This document shows positions 36,773 through 45,700 of a DNA stretch of 64,000 bases, piece by piece (position 1 is the first letter of the stretch; each line of letters starts with the position of its first letter). The notes under the pieces are model-generated. The model did no database searches, had not been told where the DNA came from, and was given only the letters and a program-made list of their open reading frames with translations. The stretch is from WTKG01 sp963735005 (lineage in GTDB: Bacteria; Actinomycetota; Actinomycetes; Actinomycetales; Demequinaceae), in the NCBI GenBank assembly GCA_963735005.1, contig CAVTJA010000010.1, forward strand, positions 1-64,000, given 5' to 3'. A program made the position numbers and the translations under genes.

Positions 36773-38290
36773 TCAGGCTTCCGGCGGTGCGGATTGTGCG
36801 ACGAGCCCCAGCAGCAGGTCGACGTTGAGATCTTCCGTGGGCACGGTGTCCACCAGGTGTCGGTCCCACAGAATTGAGATTCGATCGCTCACGCGAAGCA
36901 CCTCTTCGAGCTCCGCGGAAATGAAGATGACGGCGAGGCCGTTGTCGGCGAGTTCGCCCACGAGGTTCTGAATCTCGACCTTGGAGCCAACGTCGATGCC
37001 GCGCGTGGGCTCGTCCAACACCAGCACGCGCGGGGACATCGCCAGCAGCCGCGCCAACAACACCTTTTGCTGGTTTCCGCCCGAGAGCATGCCCGCAGGA
37101 CGATCAGGGTCCGCCGGACGGATCGCCAGCGCCTCGATCCAGCTCATCGCGAGTTCCTGTTGCCGGTTCATCGCCATCTGGTGAAACACGCCTCGCTGAG
37201 CCTGCACCCCAAGCACAATGTTGTCGCGCACGCTGAGGTCGCCAAGGATTCCCTCCGTGCGGCGATTCTCGGACGAATAGACAATGCCGCGCGAGACGGC
37301 CTCGCGTGGCGACGTCGGCCGCTTCTCTCCCCCGTAAAACACGACCTCGCCCGACTCGATGCGATCGATGCCCGTGAGGGCCCGCGCCAATTCCGTCCGT
37401 CCGGAGCCAAGTAGGCCCGCGAAGCCCAGCACGTCCCCCTCGAAGAGCACAACATCGGCGTCGGCAATTCCCCGACCCGCGGTCACCCCGACAGCAGAGA
37501 GCACGGGCTTGGCCCCCGTCGCCGACTCCTCCGGGCGAGAGCGAAGTTTGAGTTCGGTCGCGCGGCGCCCCAGCATCTTCTGCACGAGGTCGATGCGCAG
37601 CAACTCTTTGGTGAGGTACTCGCCCACGAGCTTGCCGTCGCGCAGCACGGTGATGCGGTCGCAGATCTCGTAGACCTGGTCAAGGAAGTGGGAGACGAAC
37701 AGGATCGCGACGCCGCGGTTCTTGAGTTGGCGGATCACGCGGAACAGCTCGGCGACCTCGTCGACGTCGAGGCTGGACGTTGGCTCGTCGAGCACCAGCA
37801 CCTTGACGTCGGTCGAGATCGCGCGCGCGATCGCCACCAGCTGTTGGATCGCGAGCGAGTGCGAACCGAGCAAGGACGTCGGGTCAACCTCCACGCCAAG
37901 TTCCTCGAGCACGTTGCGGGCGCGCGCGTTCATTTCGCGGCGACTGATCATCCCGTAGCGGCGGGTTTCGCGGCCCAGGCAGATGTTCTCGGCCACCGTC
38001 ATGTTGGGCAGCAGGTCAATTTCTTGGTAGACCGTGCTGACGCCCGCGTCCTGCGCCTCGTGCGGCGTCTCGAAGTTCACGGGCTCGCCGTCCAACACCA
38101 AGGTCCCCGCGTCGAGCGGCAACACACCGGTAACGCCCTTGATGAGCGTGGACTTGCCTGCGCCGTTTTCGCCCATGAGCGAGTGAACTTCGCCTGGGTA
38201 CATGCGGAAGGAGACGTCGTCTAGTGCGACGTACTTGCCGAACTTGACCGTTGCGCCGGTCAGTTCCAGCCGTGGCCGCGCGTTGTTCAC
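36773..38290 (-). CDS. Sugar ABC importer ATPase, second copy
   Basis: About 505 residues with two ATPase domains, MglA/RbsA/YtfR type. Domain 1: GENGAGKSTLIKGVTG, a variant signature SLAIQQLVAIARAI and VLVLDEPTSSLD. Domain 2: degenerate Walker A GLLGSGRTELARALTG, proper signature LSGGNQQKVLLARLL and VLVLDEPTRGID. Start: GTG 38290 (MNNARPRLEL); an in-frame ATG at 38338 is possible but neither has a good ribosome-binding site. It is clearly related to the ATPase at 40467 but not a recent copy. One such protein normally suffices as a homodimer, so two in one operon suggests a second mode or a heterodimer. Confidence 0.85.
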   Translation of the reverse strand: MNNARPRLELTGATVKFGKYVALDDVSFRMYPGEVHSLMGENGAGKSTLIKGVTGVLPLDAGTLVLDGEPVNFETPHEAQDAGVSTVYQEIDLLPNMTVAENICLGRETRRYGMISRREMNARARNVLEELGVEVDPTSLLGSHSLAIQQLVAIARAISTDVKVLVLDEPTSSLDVDEVAELFRVIRQLKNRGVAILFVSHFLDQVYEICDRITVLRDGKLVGEYLTKELLRIDLVQKMLGRRATELKLRSRPEESATGAKPVLSAVGVTAGRGIADADVVLFEGDVLGFAGLLGSGRTELARALTGIDRIESGEVVFYGGEKRPTSPREAVSRGIVYSSENRRTEGILGDLSVRDNIVLGVQAQRGVFHQMAMNRQQELAMSWIEALAIRPADPDRPAGMLSGGNQQKVLLARLLAMSPRVLVLDEPTRGIDVGSKVEIQNLVGELADNGLAVIFISAELEEVLRVSDRISILWDRHLVDTVPTEDLNVDLLLGLVAQSAPPEA

Positions 38291-38350
38291 CCCCCCATTA
38301 TGGCGGGCGACGCGTGGCGCGGCCACGGCGAGAACCATCTGTGCCTAAGA

Positions 38351-39391
38351 CTATGTACTTGCTCTGTCAGATCTGGCGACGATCACGCGCTGAACAACGA
38401 TGAACAGCAGCACCAGCAATCCGACGAAGATGTTGTTCCACGCCTGTTCGAGTCCCTTGAATGAGATGAACGATCGGATGGCAACAAACACCAGCACGCC
38501 CACCAAGGATCCAAGCACGTACCCTCGTCCACCGGCGAGCAAGGTGCCGCCAATGACGACTGCAGCGATCGCGTCGAGCTCGGTGCCGATACCGTAGCGG
38601 GGGTAGCCCTGACCGGAGGACGCGACGAGCACGAAGCCCGCCAGGGCGCCGCACAGGCCGCTGATCACGTAGACCATCACCTTGGTGCGCTTGTCGCTCA
38701 GGCCCATCAAGCGAGCTGACTGCTCGTTGCCGCCGATGGCGTAGACCGTGCGACCGAAGCGCGTGAGATGCAGGATGACCGCTCCCACGGCAACCGTGAG
38801 GAGCGCGATGACACCGACGGGCGTGATGTACCAGTTGCCGATGTACCACTTGGTCTGGAACCAGAGTGTGGCGGGATCCTCGATGCGGATGGAGTCAGTG
38901 CTCACCACGAAGGTGAGGCCGCGGCCAAGGAAGAGGCCCGCCAATGACGCGATGAACGGTTGCACGTTCGCATATCTGACCAGCAGCCCGACAAGCAATC
39001 CGATCACGCCACCAGCGAGGATGGCGATGGGCGCGGCGACGATGAGCGGGACTCCGTGTGACACGAACTGCGCCACCAGAATGCCGGAGAACGCGAGGAC
39101 CGACCCAACGGACAGGTCGATGCCGCCGGTGAGGATCACGAACGTCATTCCCACGGCCAGAATAATCAGGTAGGCGTAGTCATAGAGCCACGAGGACAAG
39201 TTGCCCGGCGACATGAAGAACTTCTCTGGCGTGACGTAGTTTGCGAAGTAAATTTGCGATCCAACCATCAGAATGATGAAGATGCCGATCGCAGCGAAGG
39301 TGGGTATCATCGCCGACCTGCGGCTCAGGAACAAGGCGAAACTCGACGGCCCGTCCGCGCGCTCGTTCTTCTTGAGTGTCGTCGTGCTCAT
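38351..39391 (-). CDS. yjfF: Galactofuranose-type ABC importer permease 2
   Basis: 346 residues, about nine membrane helices. The permease signature of this family is visible near VGMTFVILTGGIDLSVGSVL, and the coupling-helix region near YAIGGNEQSARLMGLSDKRT. DAIAAVVIGGTLLAGGRGYV also matches. Its ATG overlaps the stop of permease 1 (ATGA). Together with permease 1 it would form the heterodimeric channel as in E. coli YtfT-YjfF. Assignment to sugar transport is firm; YjfF rather than an Rbs/Xyl permease rests on its pairing with the YtfQ-like binding protein. Confidence 0.85.
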   Translation of the reverse strand: MSTTTLKKNERADGPSSFALFLSRRSAMIPTFAAIGIFIILMVGSQIYFANYVTPEKFFMSPGNLSSWLYDYAYLIILAVGMTFVILTGGIDLSVGSVLAFSGILVAQFVSHGVPLIVAAPIAILAGGVIGLLVGLLVRYANVQPFIASLAGLFLGRGLTFVVSTDSIRIEDPATLWFQTKWYIGNWYITPVGVIALLTVAVGAVILHLTRFGRTVYAIGGNEQSARLMGLSDKRTKVMVYVISGLCGALAGFVLVASSGQGYPRYGIGTELDAIAAVVIGGTLLAGGRGYVLGSLVGVLVFVAIRSFISFKGLEQAWNNIFVGLLVLLFIVVQRVIVARSDRAST

Positions 39392-40470
39392 CGCTTCGCG
39401 CCTGCCTTCTTCTTCGATACTGAACTATCGCCTGATGCGTCCTCGGCGGGCGCCGCCGGGATAGCCCGGCTTCCCGCTCCGAACACCTTCTTGAGCCACG
39501 CGCGGATGTCCTTGGACTGCACCACGACCACCAAGATGACGATGATCGCGAACCACACGGGGCTCTTCTTCGAGTCCACTCCCATAAAGAGGAGCGTCTT
39601 CTCGAGCGTCTTGATGATGAGCACGCCCAGGACCGTTCCGGCAATCGAGAACTTGCCACCCATGAGGGACGTCCCGCCGAGCACGACCGCGAGGATCGCG
39701 TACAGCTCGATGAACAGTCCAGCGTTGTTGGCGTCGGCTGCGCGGGTGTTGGAGGCCGTGATCACACCTGCGATGCCTGCCAGGGCTCCGCTCGCGATGT
39801 ACGCACCCCAGATGATCCCGCGGGACCGGACGCCAGCCAGGCGGCTCGCCTCGGGGTTGATACCGACGGCTTCGGTGAGGACGCCGAGCGCCGTCTTGCG
39901 CTCGACCAGCGACAGGACGGTGATGGCAGCGACGGAGATCAACATGGCGAACGGGACCAAGTAGATGTAGCCAGCCGCTACGAACTTCAGCGGGTCGCTG
40001 TTGACCGTCGTAATAGCGCCGCCCGTGATCAGTAGAGCGATGCCGCGTCCGGCGAGCATGAGGACGAGCGTGGCGATAATCGGCTGGATCCCGACGACCG
40101 TGACAAGGAACCCGTTCCACACGCCTAGCACGAGCGCCACCAACACGCCCACGGAGATGGCGATCAGCAGTGTGCTCACGGAACCGGGCTGACCCGAGTT
40201 GTCGATGATCGTCAGCGAGACCGCACCAGACACGGCCATGATGCCGCCGACGGAGAGGTCGATACCCCGGGTGGCAATGACGATGGTCATGCCAAGCGCG
40301 ACAAGCATCAGCGGGGCCGAGCTTCGCAGGATGTCGATCAGCGTGCCGTAAAGCTGCCCCTCGCGCACCGTGATCGAGACGAAGCGGTGGTTCCAAATGC
40401 CAGTCACGGCGATGAGCAGGAACAGGGCGAGGGCGGGCCAAATCAGCCGGCTCTTGAAGATCTTGGTCAC
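39388..40470 (-). CDS. ytfT: Galactofuranose-type ABC importer permease 1
   Basis: 360 residues with eight to ten membrane helices. The family signature LGMTIVIATRGIDLSVGGIM, then GIQPIIATLVLMLAGRGIAL, EAVGINPEASRLAGV and ELYAILAVVLGGTSLMGGKF are all as expected for the YtfT/RbsC group. A basic C-terminal tail (DSSVSKKKAGAKR) is extra. GTG 40470 overlaps the ATPase stop by GTGA, and its own stop overlaps the next permease, so the three proteins are made in fixed ratio. Confidence 0.87.
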   Translation of the reverse strand: MTKIFKSRLIWPALALFLLIAVTGIWNHRFVSITVREGQLYGTLIDILRSSAPLMLVALGMTIVIATRGIDLSVGGIMAVSGAVSLTIIDNSGQPGSVSTLLIAISVGVLVALVLGVWNGFLVTVVGIQPIIATLVLMLAGRGIALLITGGAITTVNSDPLKFVAAGYIYLVPFAMLISVAAITVLSLVERKTALGVLTEAVGINPEASRLAGVRSRGIIWGAYIASGALAGIAGVITASNTRAADANNAGLFIELYAILAVVLGGTSLMGGKFSIAGTVLGVLIIKTLEKTLLFMGVDSKKSPVWFAIIVILVVVVQSKDIRAWLKKVFGAGSRAIPAAPAEDASGDSSVSKKKAGAKR

Positions 40471-42017
40471 GCTGCACTCTCCCCGCCCGCGTTGGCGATG
40501 TAGTCGACAAGGTCGTCAAGCTTGGCGTCGTGCGCCTTGAGCTCGCCGACCTTCTTCCGGTCGCGCATCACGACGACGCGCTGGGCGAGTCGCAGCACCT
40601 CTTCAAGCTCCGACGAAATAAAGATGACAGAAAGACCCTTAGCCGCCAACTCCGCGACCTTGGCCTGGATGTCGGCCTTGGCGCCGACGTCGATGCCTCG
40701 CGTCGGCTCGTCAAGGACGAGCAGCTCGGGAGCCATCGCGAGCCAGCGCGCGAGTAGCACCTTCTGCTGGTTGCCGCCCGACAGGTCGCCGACGCGGGCG
40801 TCGGGGTTTGCGGGCCGCACGCCGAGCGCGTTCATGTACTCCGCGACGATGGCGTCCTGCTCCACCTTGGGGAGCTTTGACACCCAACCGCGGCGAGCCT
40901 GCACTCCCAGAACGATGTTCTCGCCGACGGTGAGGTCGTCGATGACGCCCTCTGCGCGCCGGTCCTCTGAAGAGAAGGAGATGCGGTTGTCGATCGCCTG
41001 GTGAGGCGAGCCGAGCCGGGTCGTGGCGCCGTGCACCTCTACCGTGCCGGAGTCGGCCTTGTCGGCGCCGTACAACAACCGCACGAGCTCGGTGCGTCCG
41101 GAGCCCAACAGGCCAGCGAGGCCGACGACCTCACCCTGGAATACCTCGACGTCGACGGGCTCGAGGACGCCGCGCTTGCCAACTTCGGTCGCGCGGAGCA
41201 CGGGGATGCCGGAGCGATCAATGTCGCGGTCGGAGGTCGTCGCGATCGCGCCCAGGTCCTCAAGCTCGCGGCCGATCATTTGGTTCACAAGTTGGTCGCG
41301 AGAGAGATCGGCAAGTACGGACTCGCCCACCAACTGTCCGTTGCGCAGCACGGTCACCGTGTCGGCGACTTCGTACACCTGCTCGAGGAAGTGAGAGACG
41401 AACAGAATCGCGACGCCGCGCTCGCGTAGGTCGCGCATGACCGCGAACAGCCGCTCGACCTCGTCGCGGTCGAGGCTCGACGTCGGCTCATCGAGGATGA
41501 GCACCTTCGAGTCGAGCACCATGGCGCGGCTGATCGCCACGAGCTGCTGGATCGCGATCGAGTGCGAATGCAACATGGACCGGGTGTCGATCTCGAGGCC
41601 AAGGCCCTGGAGGTAGTGCTCCGCCTGGGCGTGCGTCGCTGCCCAGTCGATGAACCTTCCTGAGCGCGGCTCGTGGCCGAGCATGACGTTTTCGCCGACC
41701 GAAAGATTGGGGCACAGGTTCACCTCTTGATACACCGTCGCGATGCCAGCGGCCTGTGCGTCGGCAGTGTGGTGGAAGGTCCGAAAGTCGCCTTCAATCT
41801 TGATGCTGCCACTGTCAATCGAGTAGACGCCAGTGAGCGCCTTAATAAGAGTTGACTTGCCGGCTCCGTTTTCTCCCATGAGCGCGTGGATCTCGCCGGG
41901 ACGGAGGACAAAGTCGACTCCGTCGAGGGCCAGTACGCCGGGGAAGCGGATGGTGATTCCGCTCATCTCAACGATGGGTTGAGGCTTGCTTGGCTTGTTC
42001 TGCATCTTCGCAGACAT
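40467..42017 (-). CDS. ytfR: Galactofuranose-type ABC importer ATPase
   Basis: 516 residues from ATG 42017; longer frames upstream run into the intercistronic hairpin and are rejected. Two ATPase domains: GENGAGKSTLIKALTG, a YtfR-like variant signature HSIAIQQLVAISRAM and VLILDEPTSSLD in the first. In the second, the degenerate GLLGSGRTELVRLLYG, signature LSGGNQQKVLLARWLA and LLVLDEPTRGID. The N-terminal extension before VEMSGITIRFPGV is short. It energises sugar uptake with the permeases downstream. A strong hairpin separates it from the binding-protein gene. Confidence 0.9.
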   Translation of the reverse strand: MSAKMQNKPSKPQPIVEMSGITIRFPGVLALDGVDFVLRPGEIHALMGENGAGKSTLIKALTGVYSIDSGSIKIEGDFRTFHHTADAQAAGIATVYQEVNLCPNLSVGENVMLGHEPRSGRFIDWAATHAQAEHYLQGLGLEIDTRSMLHSHSIAIQQLVAISRAMVLDSKVLILDEPTSSLDRDEVERLFAVMRDLRERGVAILFVSHFLEQVYEVADTVTVLRNGQLVGESVLADLSRDQLVNQMIGRELEDLGAIATTSDRDIDRSGIPVLRATEVGKRGVLEPVDVEVFQGEVVGLAGLLGSGRTELVRLLYGADKADSGTVEVHGATTRLGSPHQAIDNRISFSSEDRRAEGVIDDLTVGENIVLGVQARRGWVSKLPKVEQDAIVAEYMNALGVRPANPDARVGDLSGGNQQKVLLARWLAMAPELLVLDEPTRGIDVGAKADIQAKVAELAAKGLSVIFISSELEEVLRLAQRVVVMRDRKKVGELKAHDAKLDDLVDYIANAGGESAA

Positions 42018-42053
42018 GGTTCGACTACTTTCTCGTGCGACGCGTAAGGCGTG

Positions 42054-42083
42054 CCCGCCGGGGAACTTTCGTTCCCCGGCGGG
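42054..42083 (-). terminator. Intercistronic hairpin after the binding-protein gene
   Basis: A perfect 13-base stem (CCCGCCGGGGAAC at 42054-42066 and its complement at 42071-42083) closes a 4-base loop, 37 bases downstream of the binding-protein stop. It has no proper T-run. In importer operons such hairpins protect the upstream message or cause partial termination, giving more binding protein than transporter. Confidence 0.8.
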
Positions 42084-42120
42084 ACGCATGTTTGATCCTA
42101 CTGAGGTAGATCCGTGAGGA

Positions 42121-43125
42121 TCAGTACTTACGGTCCGGCAGAGCGGCCGTTGCAGCAGCCTGGTCGAACGCGCTATCGGTAACGATGGTGCGCTTGTCCA
42201 CAGACTCGCCAGCAATGACAGCCTTCACCAGCGCGGCGACCTTGTCACCGAGGAGCGGGTTGCACTCGACGATGTAGTTGATCTTGCCGTCGCTGAGCGC
42301 CTGCATGCCGTCGTGGACACCGTCGATGGAGACGATCTTGATGTCCTCGCCCGGCTTGCCGCCAGCGGCTTCGATGGCTTCGATTGCACCGAGCGCCATG
42401 TCGTCGTTGTGAGCGAACACGAGGTCGATGCCGTCAAGGCCGTACTTCTGGATGAAGCCTTCCATGACGGTCTTTCCACCGTCACGGGTGAAGTCACCCG
42501 ACTGCGAGTCAATCTTCTCGATCTGCGTGCCGGCGATCGACGAGTCGAAACCCTCGGCGCGGTCGTTGGCAGGAGCAGAACCGGTCGTGCCCTCGAGCAC
42601 AACCATCTTGGTCGGGGTGGAGCCGTAGTTGTCCGCGGCCCACTTACCAGCGACCTCGCCCTCCTTCTTGAAGTCCAGGCCAACCCAGGTGACGTAAAGG
42701 TCTTCCGGGGCGGTCACGGTGCGGTCTTCAAGAATGACGGGGATGCCGGCGTTCTTCGCCTCGGTCAGGACGTCGTCCCAGCCGTCTTCGACGATCGGCG
42801 CAATAACGATCGCGTCGACCTTCTGGTTGATGAAGCTACGGACGGCAGCAATCTGCTGCGCCGGGTCGTTGTCCGCGGCGTTGAAGACCAGGTTGAAGCC
42901 AGCGTCAGCAGAGAACGCAGCCTTCATGGAGTCGGTGTTGGCCGAACGCCAGCCGCTCTCCGAACCCGTCTGTGCGAAACCAACCGTGATCGTGTCCGAC
43001 ATTGCCGTCGTCTCGCTCGTGGTGGGCGTCGCGGTGTCCTTCGGGGTGCTCGAGCAGCCAGCAATGGCAAGCGCAGCAACGCCAGCCAGTGCAACACTCG
43101 AGAGAACCCTGCTTGTCATCTTCAT
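42121..43125 (-). CDS. ytfQ: Galactofuranose-type sugar-binding lipoprotein
   Basis: 334 residues. Lipoprotein signal with LAIAGC (Cys about 24), a Thr/Ser linker, then a two-lobed sugar-binding fold. Strings specific to the YtfQ group are present: TVGFAQTGSESGWRSANTDS, DAIVIAPIVEDGWDDVL, IDSQSGDFTRDGGKTVMEGF, VFAHNDDMALGAIEAIEAAG and VSIDGVHDGMQAL. These match E. coli YtfQ (galactofuranose) far better than RbsB or XylF, as I recall those sequences. Start ATG 43125; AGGAGG lies about 10 bases upstream, a little far. It is first in the operon and its promoter holds the operators. Confidence 0.9.
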   Translation of the reverse strand: MKMTSRVLSSVALAGVAALAIAGCSSTPKDTATPTTSETTAMSDTITVGFAQTGSESGWRSANTDSMKAAFSADAGFNLVFNAADNDPAQQIAAVRSFINQKVDAIVIAPIVEDGWDDVLTEAKNAGIPVILEDRTVTAPEDLYVTWVGLDFKKEGEVAGKWAADNYGSTPTKMVVLEGTTGSAPANDRAEGFDSSIAGTQIEKIDSQSGDFTRDGGKTVMEGFIQKYGLDGIDLVFAHNDDMALGAIEAIEAAGGKPGEDIKIVSIDGVHDGMQALSDGKINYIVECNPLLGDKVAALVKAVIAGESVDKRTIVTDSAFDQAAATAALPDRKY

Positions 43126-43212
43126 GCGTCCAAAACCTCCTTGTTTCGGTGCCAGCTACTGTGCCAGCGTGGGGATGTTCCCCTCGTGCCCGCCGGGGCG
43201 GGCCACCACCGC

Positions 43213-43258
43213 ATATTAGCGCTAACATCCGCGGGGGTTGCAAGCCGTTAGCGATAAC
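43213..43258 (-). promoter_or_regulatory. Promoter with two LacI-type operators for the sugar importer
   Basis: On the minus strand TTGCAA (43238-43243) and TAATAT (43213-43218) make a -35/-10 pair with a 19-base spacer. Palindrome TTAGCGCTAA (43216-43225) overlaps the -10. GTTAGCGATAAC (43247-43258), a near-palindrome of the same type, lies just upstream of the -35. Their centres are 32 bases apart, three helix turns. The central CG and TTA/TAA arms are classic LacI-family operator features. Confidence 0.78.
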
Positions 43259-43549
43259 AGTTTCGTAACGCCCGCGCACAAACTGCGCATATTCGTTCCG
43301 ATCGCCTCGATGCCAGGCGGCCAAAACGTGAGCGTTCACAGTTTGCGTCGGGTTGCGCGCCAGTTTGCGCCGCAGCGCGGCGCGAGATGGCTTGGGGCGA
43401 CCGGCGCCCGGCGCAAAGGCGGGGCGCGGCCGATCCGACGCGGCAAGCCGTGGTTGCACGCGGCCCCCGCAGCCGATTCCCCTCAGGGAGGCCGCGCCCC
43501 TACCGTCCCAACGTTCGTGCGTTGTGATCGGTTGGGGCGCGGCCGCCAG
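43259..43549. other. Intergenic stretch between the importer promoter and ssb
   Basis: About 290 bases, G+C-rich, downstream of the ssb stop and upstream of the importer promoter. Open frames here lack start signals. No terminator-like hairpin with a T-run was found for ssb. Confidence 0.5.
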
Positions 43550-44017
43550 TTACGCGGAAACCGGGAGCTGGTCCTCCTGGGCCTCGGCGGCGGCGCCCGG
43601 ACCGGACTCGTCGTCCGCGTCCGCGTCCTTCGCGTCGGGCTCGCCCACGGTCTCGTCGCCCACCGCGCGCGTGAACGTGGCGGTGCCGCGCGTGAGGTCG
43701 TGCCCCACGCTGCTCGCGTCGATCACGAGGTCCATGCGCATGCCCTCGTCGCCTTCCCACTCGTGCGTGCGGAACCGGCCCGTCACCGTCACCGGCTGGC
43801 CCTTCTTGACGGACTCCGCGACCGTGATGGCCGCCGCCCGGAACACCTTCACCGTGAACCACTCGGTGCGGCCGTCCACCCATTCCTGCTGCTCGCGGTC
43901 GTAGTACCGGGAGGTGGTGGCGAGCCGGAAGCTCGTCAGCCGCACCCCCGACGGGCCCACGTGCTGCTTGGGCTCGGTGGCCACCCAGCCGTTCACCGTC
44001 ATCGTCAGATCATTCAT
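43550..44017 (-). CDS. ssb: Single-stranded-DNA-binding protein paralogue
   Basis: 155 residues from ATG 44017 with AAGGAG upstream. The OB fold is visible over residues 1-105: MNDLTMTVNGWVATEPK, LTSFRLATTSRYYD, EWFTVKVFRAAAITVAESV and KKGQPVTVTGRFRTHEWEGD. An acidic tail follows (DAKDADADDESGPGA) but lacks the terminal DDDIPF-type peptide of housekeeping SSB, and the gene is not beside rpsF/rpsR. It is therefore probably a second SSB used in repair, recombination or uptake rather than the replication SSB. Confidence 0.85.
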   Translation of the reverse strand: MNDLTMTVNGWVATEPKQHVGPSGVRLTSFRLATTSRYYDREQQEWVDGRTEWFTVKVFRAAAITVAESVKKGQPVTVTGRFRTHEWEGDEGMRMDLVIDASSVGHDLTRGTATFTRAVGDETVGEPDAKDADADDESGPGAAAEAQEDQLPVSA

Positions 44018-44210
44018 CGCAACTCCTTCAACGCGCCGCTACTTGCGGCTCGCCTCAGGCTTACCCACGCGCTTCCCTAGCGCCGATGCGGCGGCCGGGC
44101 CCGGGCATCGGCCCTCTGTGCGCTGGGGCTGGGGACACCGGTCGGGTTGGGGGGCGCGGGCCGGCCTCGGGGCTCCGCGAGCGCCCTGTGAACGAGCGTC
44201 ACCCCGGTGG

Positions 44211-44277
44211 AGCGCCCTGTGAGGACATGAGTGCAGGTGTGAGCAGGAATCCGGCACTCATGTCCTCACAGGGCGCT
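44211..44277. repeat. Long hairpin repeat, copy 2
   Basis: Two perfect 24-base arms (44211-44234 and 44254-44277) enclose a 19-base loop. The inner 14 bases of each arm (GAGGACATGAGTGC) equal the whole arm of copy 1 at 31600. The outer part AGCGCCCTGTGA also occurs once more as a direct repeat a few bases upstream (near 44186-44198). It lies in a 333-base gene-free stretch (44018-44350) between two minus-strand genes; nothing else was found there. Confidence 0.88.
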
Positions 44278-44350
44278 TGAGGGGGTCGCGGGGCGGCCGC
44301 AGTGCGCGGGCGACGGCGGGGTGGCGAGCGGTGCCGAGCCCGCCGGACGC

Positions 44351-45700
44351 CTAAACCTGCGTCCGCGGCTTCTGCTCCACGCCCAGCGACGTCAACTCGT
44401 CGAGCGCACGGTAGGACTGATGCATCGTCTCGGTAGGCCCCACGATCTCGCCCTCGATCGTCACCGCGATCGCGCGCCGCCCCAAGTCGCGGAACGACTC
44501 CCCCACCTCGGCCACCGGCTTGGGCTTGCCGAACCGCTTGGGCTTGGCCGCCGGCACGTCGGGCCACGGCGCCACCTCGAGCGCCACGTTTACAGTCTCG
44601 GCGATCCCGCGCGCCTTGGGCATCGCCTTGTTGAGCACAGCGCGCCAGGCGCGCGGCAAGCCAGCCGTAGCGTCGTCAAGCCAGGCCTCGCGCAGCGGGT
44701 GCACGGCCGCCGCCGTGAGCGTCGCGGTCTCGGGCACCTCGCCGCCAAGCCCACCCGCAACGGCCGCCGCTGCATCGGCGCGCGCGTCCACCCCAGCCGC
44801 CACCGCCAGCCCGTCCACGAAAGCGTCAAAGTCGGGCAGCACGGGCTCCGCGTCCTTGGCCAGCGCCTTCGCGAGCGTGCGCCCGGCGGCCACGAGCTCG
44901 GCGCGCACGGCCTCTGCCGCGACGGACCGCTTGGACACCGCCACCGCGATCGCCCCGCGCAGCGACTGCACGCCCATCCCGGTGCGCGCGCTCGTCAGCA
45001 TCACCGGCACGTCCTCGATCTTCTTTTCGGCCAGCAGGCGGCGGATGTCGAACATGATCGCGTCCGCGTCCGCGCGCGCCAGCCGGTCCACCTGGTTGAG
45101 CACCACCGCGCTGGGCGCCTTGAAGTCCGCGACCCCTTGCAGGTAGCGCGAGTGCAGCGCGTGGTCCGCGTACTTCTGCGGGTCCACCACCCACACCAGC
45201 AGGTCCGCCATGGGCACCACCTTGTCCACGATCTTGCGGTTGGCCGCGTTCACCGAGTCATGGTCGGGAAGGTCAAGCAGGATCATGCCGTTGAGCCGGT
45301 GCTCGCCGTCGTCGTCAAGCGCGGTCTCGCACTCGAGGCGCCGCTCGCGCGCCACCCCCAGCCAGTCAAGGAGCTCCTCCGCCTTGCCGCCCCACGACGC
45401 GGCGGACACGTGCGCGGTGGTGGGCCGGGACACGCCAGCGACCGCAAAGTCCATTCCCGAGATCGCGTTGAAGAGGCTCGACTTGCCGGACCCCGTGCCG
45501 CCCGCGAGCGCCACGACAGTCCAGTCGACCCCAAGGTCGAGCCGCTGCTCGCAGCGGTCAACGGACTCGAGCACGGCCGCGCGCACCTTGGGCGAGATCG
45601 CCTCGCTCGCCCACTCGAGGCTGGCGCGCAGGCGCTTGACGCGGTCGCGCAGGAAGGAGGTCTCGCTGGGTGGTTCGAGGTGTGCAAACGAGACGCTCAC
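44351..45700 (-). CDS. Dynamin-like GTPase, downstream member of a pair
   Basis: 449 residues from GTG 45700, overlapping the stop of the partner gene. G1 GGTGSGKSSLFNAISG, switch I with SRPTTAHV, G3 ILLDLPDHDS (DLPD for DxxG), G4 VVLNQVDRL and G5 region MLTSARTGMG. The C-terminal half is Ala-rich helical without obvious membrane helices. Paired large GTPases of this kind occur next to each other across actinobacteria and may act as a hetero-oligomer on membranes. The frame continues upstream but the extension is an antisense-like artefact. Confidence 0.82.
   Translation of the reverse strand: MSVSFAHLEPPSETSFLRDRVKRLRASLEWASEAISPKVRAAVLESVDRCEQRLDLGVDWTVVALAGGTGSGKSSLFNAISGMDFAVAGVSRPTTAHVSAASWGGKAEELLDWLGVARERRLECETALDDDGEHRLNGMILLDLPDHDSVNAANRKIVDKVVPMADLLVWVVDPQKYADHALHSRYLQGVADFKAPSAVVLNQVDRLARADADAIMFDIRRLLAEKKIEDVPVMLTSARTGMGVQSLRGAIAVAVSKRSVAAEAVRAELVAAGRTLAKALAKDAEPVLPDFDAFVDGLAVAAGVDARADAAAAVAGGLGGEVPETATLTAAAVHPLREAWLDDATAGLPRAWRAVLNKAMPKARGIAETVNVALEVAPWPDVPAAKPKRFGKPKPVAEVGESFRDLGRRAIAVTIEGEIVGPTETMHQSYRALDELTSLGVEQKPRTQV

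Noticed and set aside
44235..44253. GAGGACATGAG in the hairpin arms as a ribosome-binding site and start codon of a gene
   Set aside because: It reads the same on both strands and no sensible frame follows in either copy.
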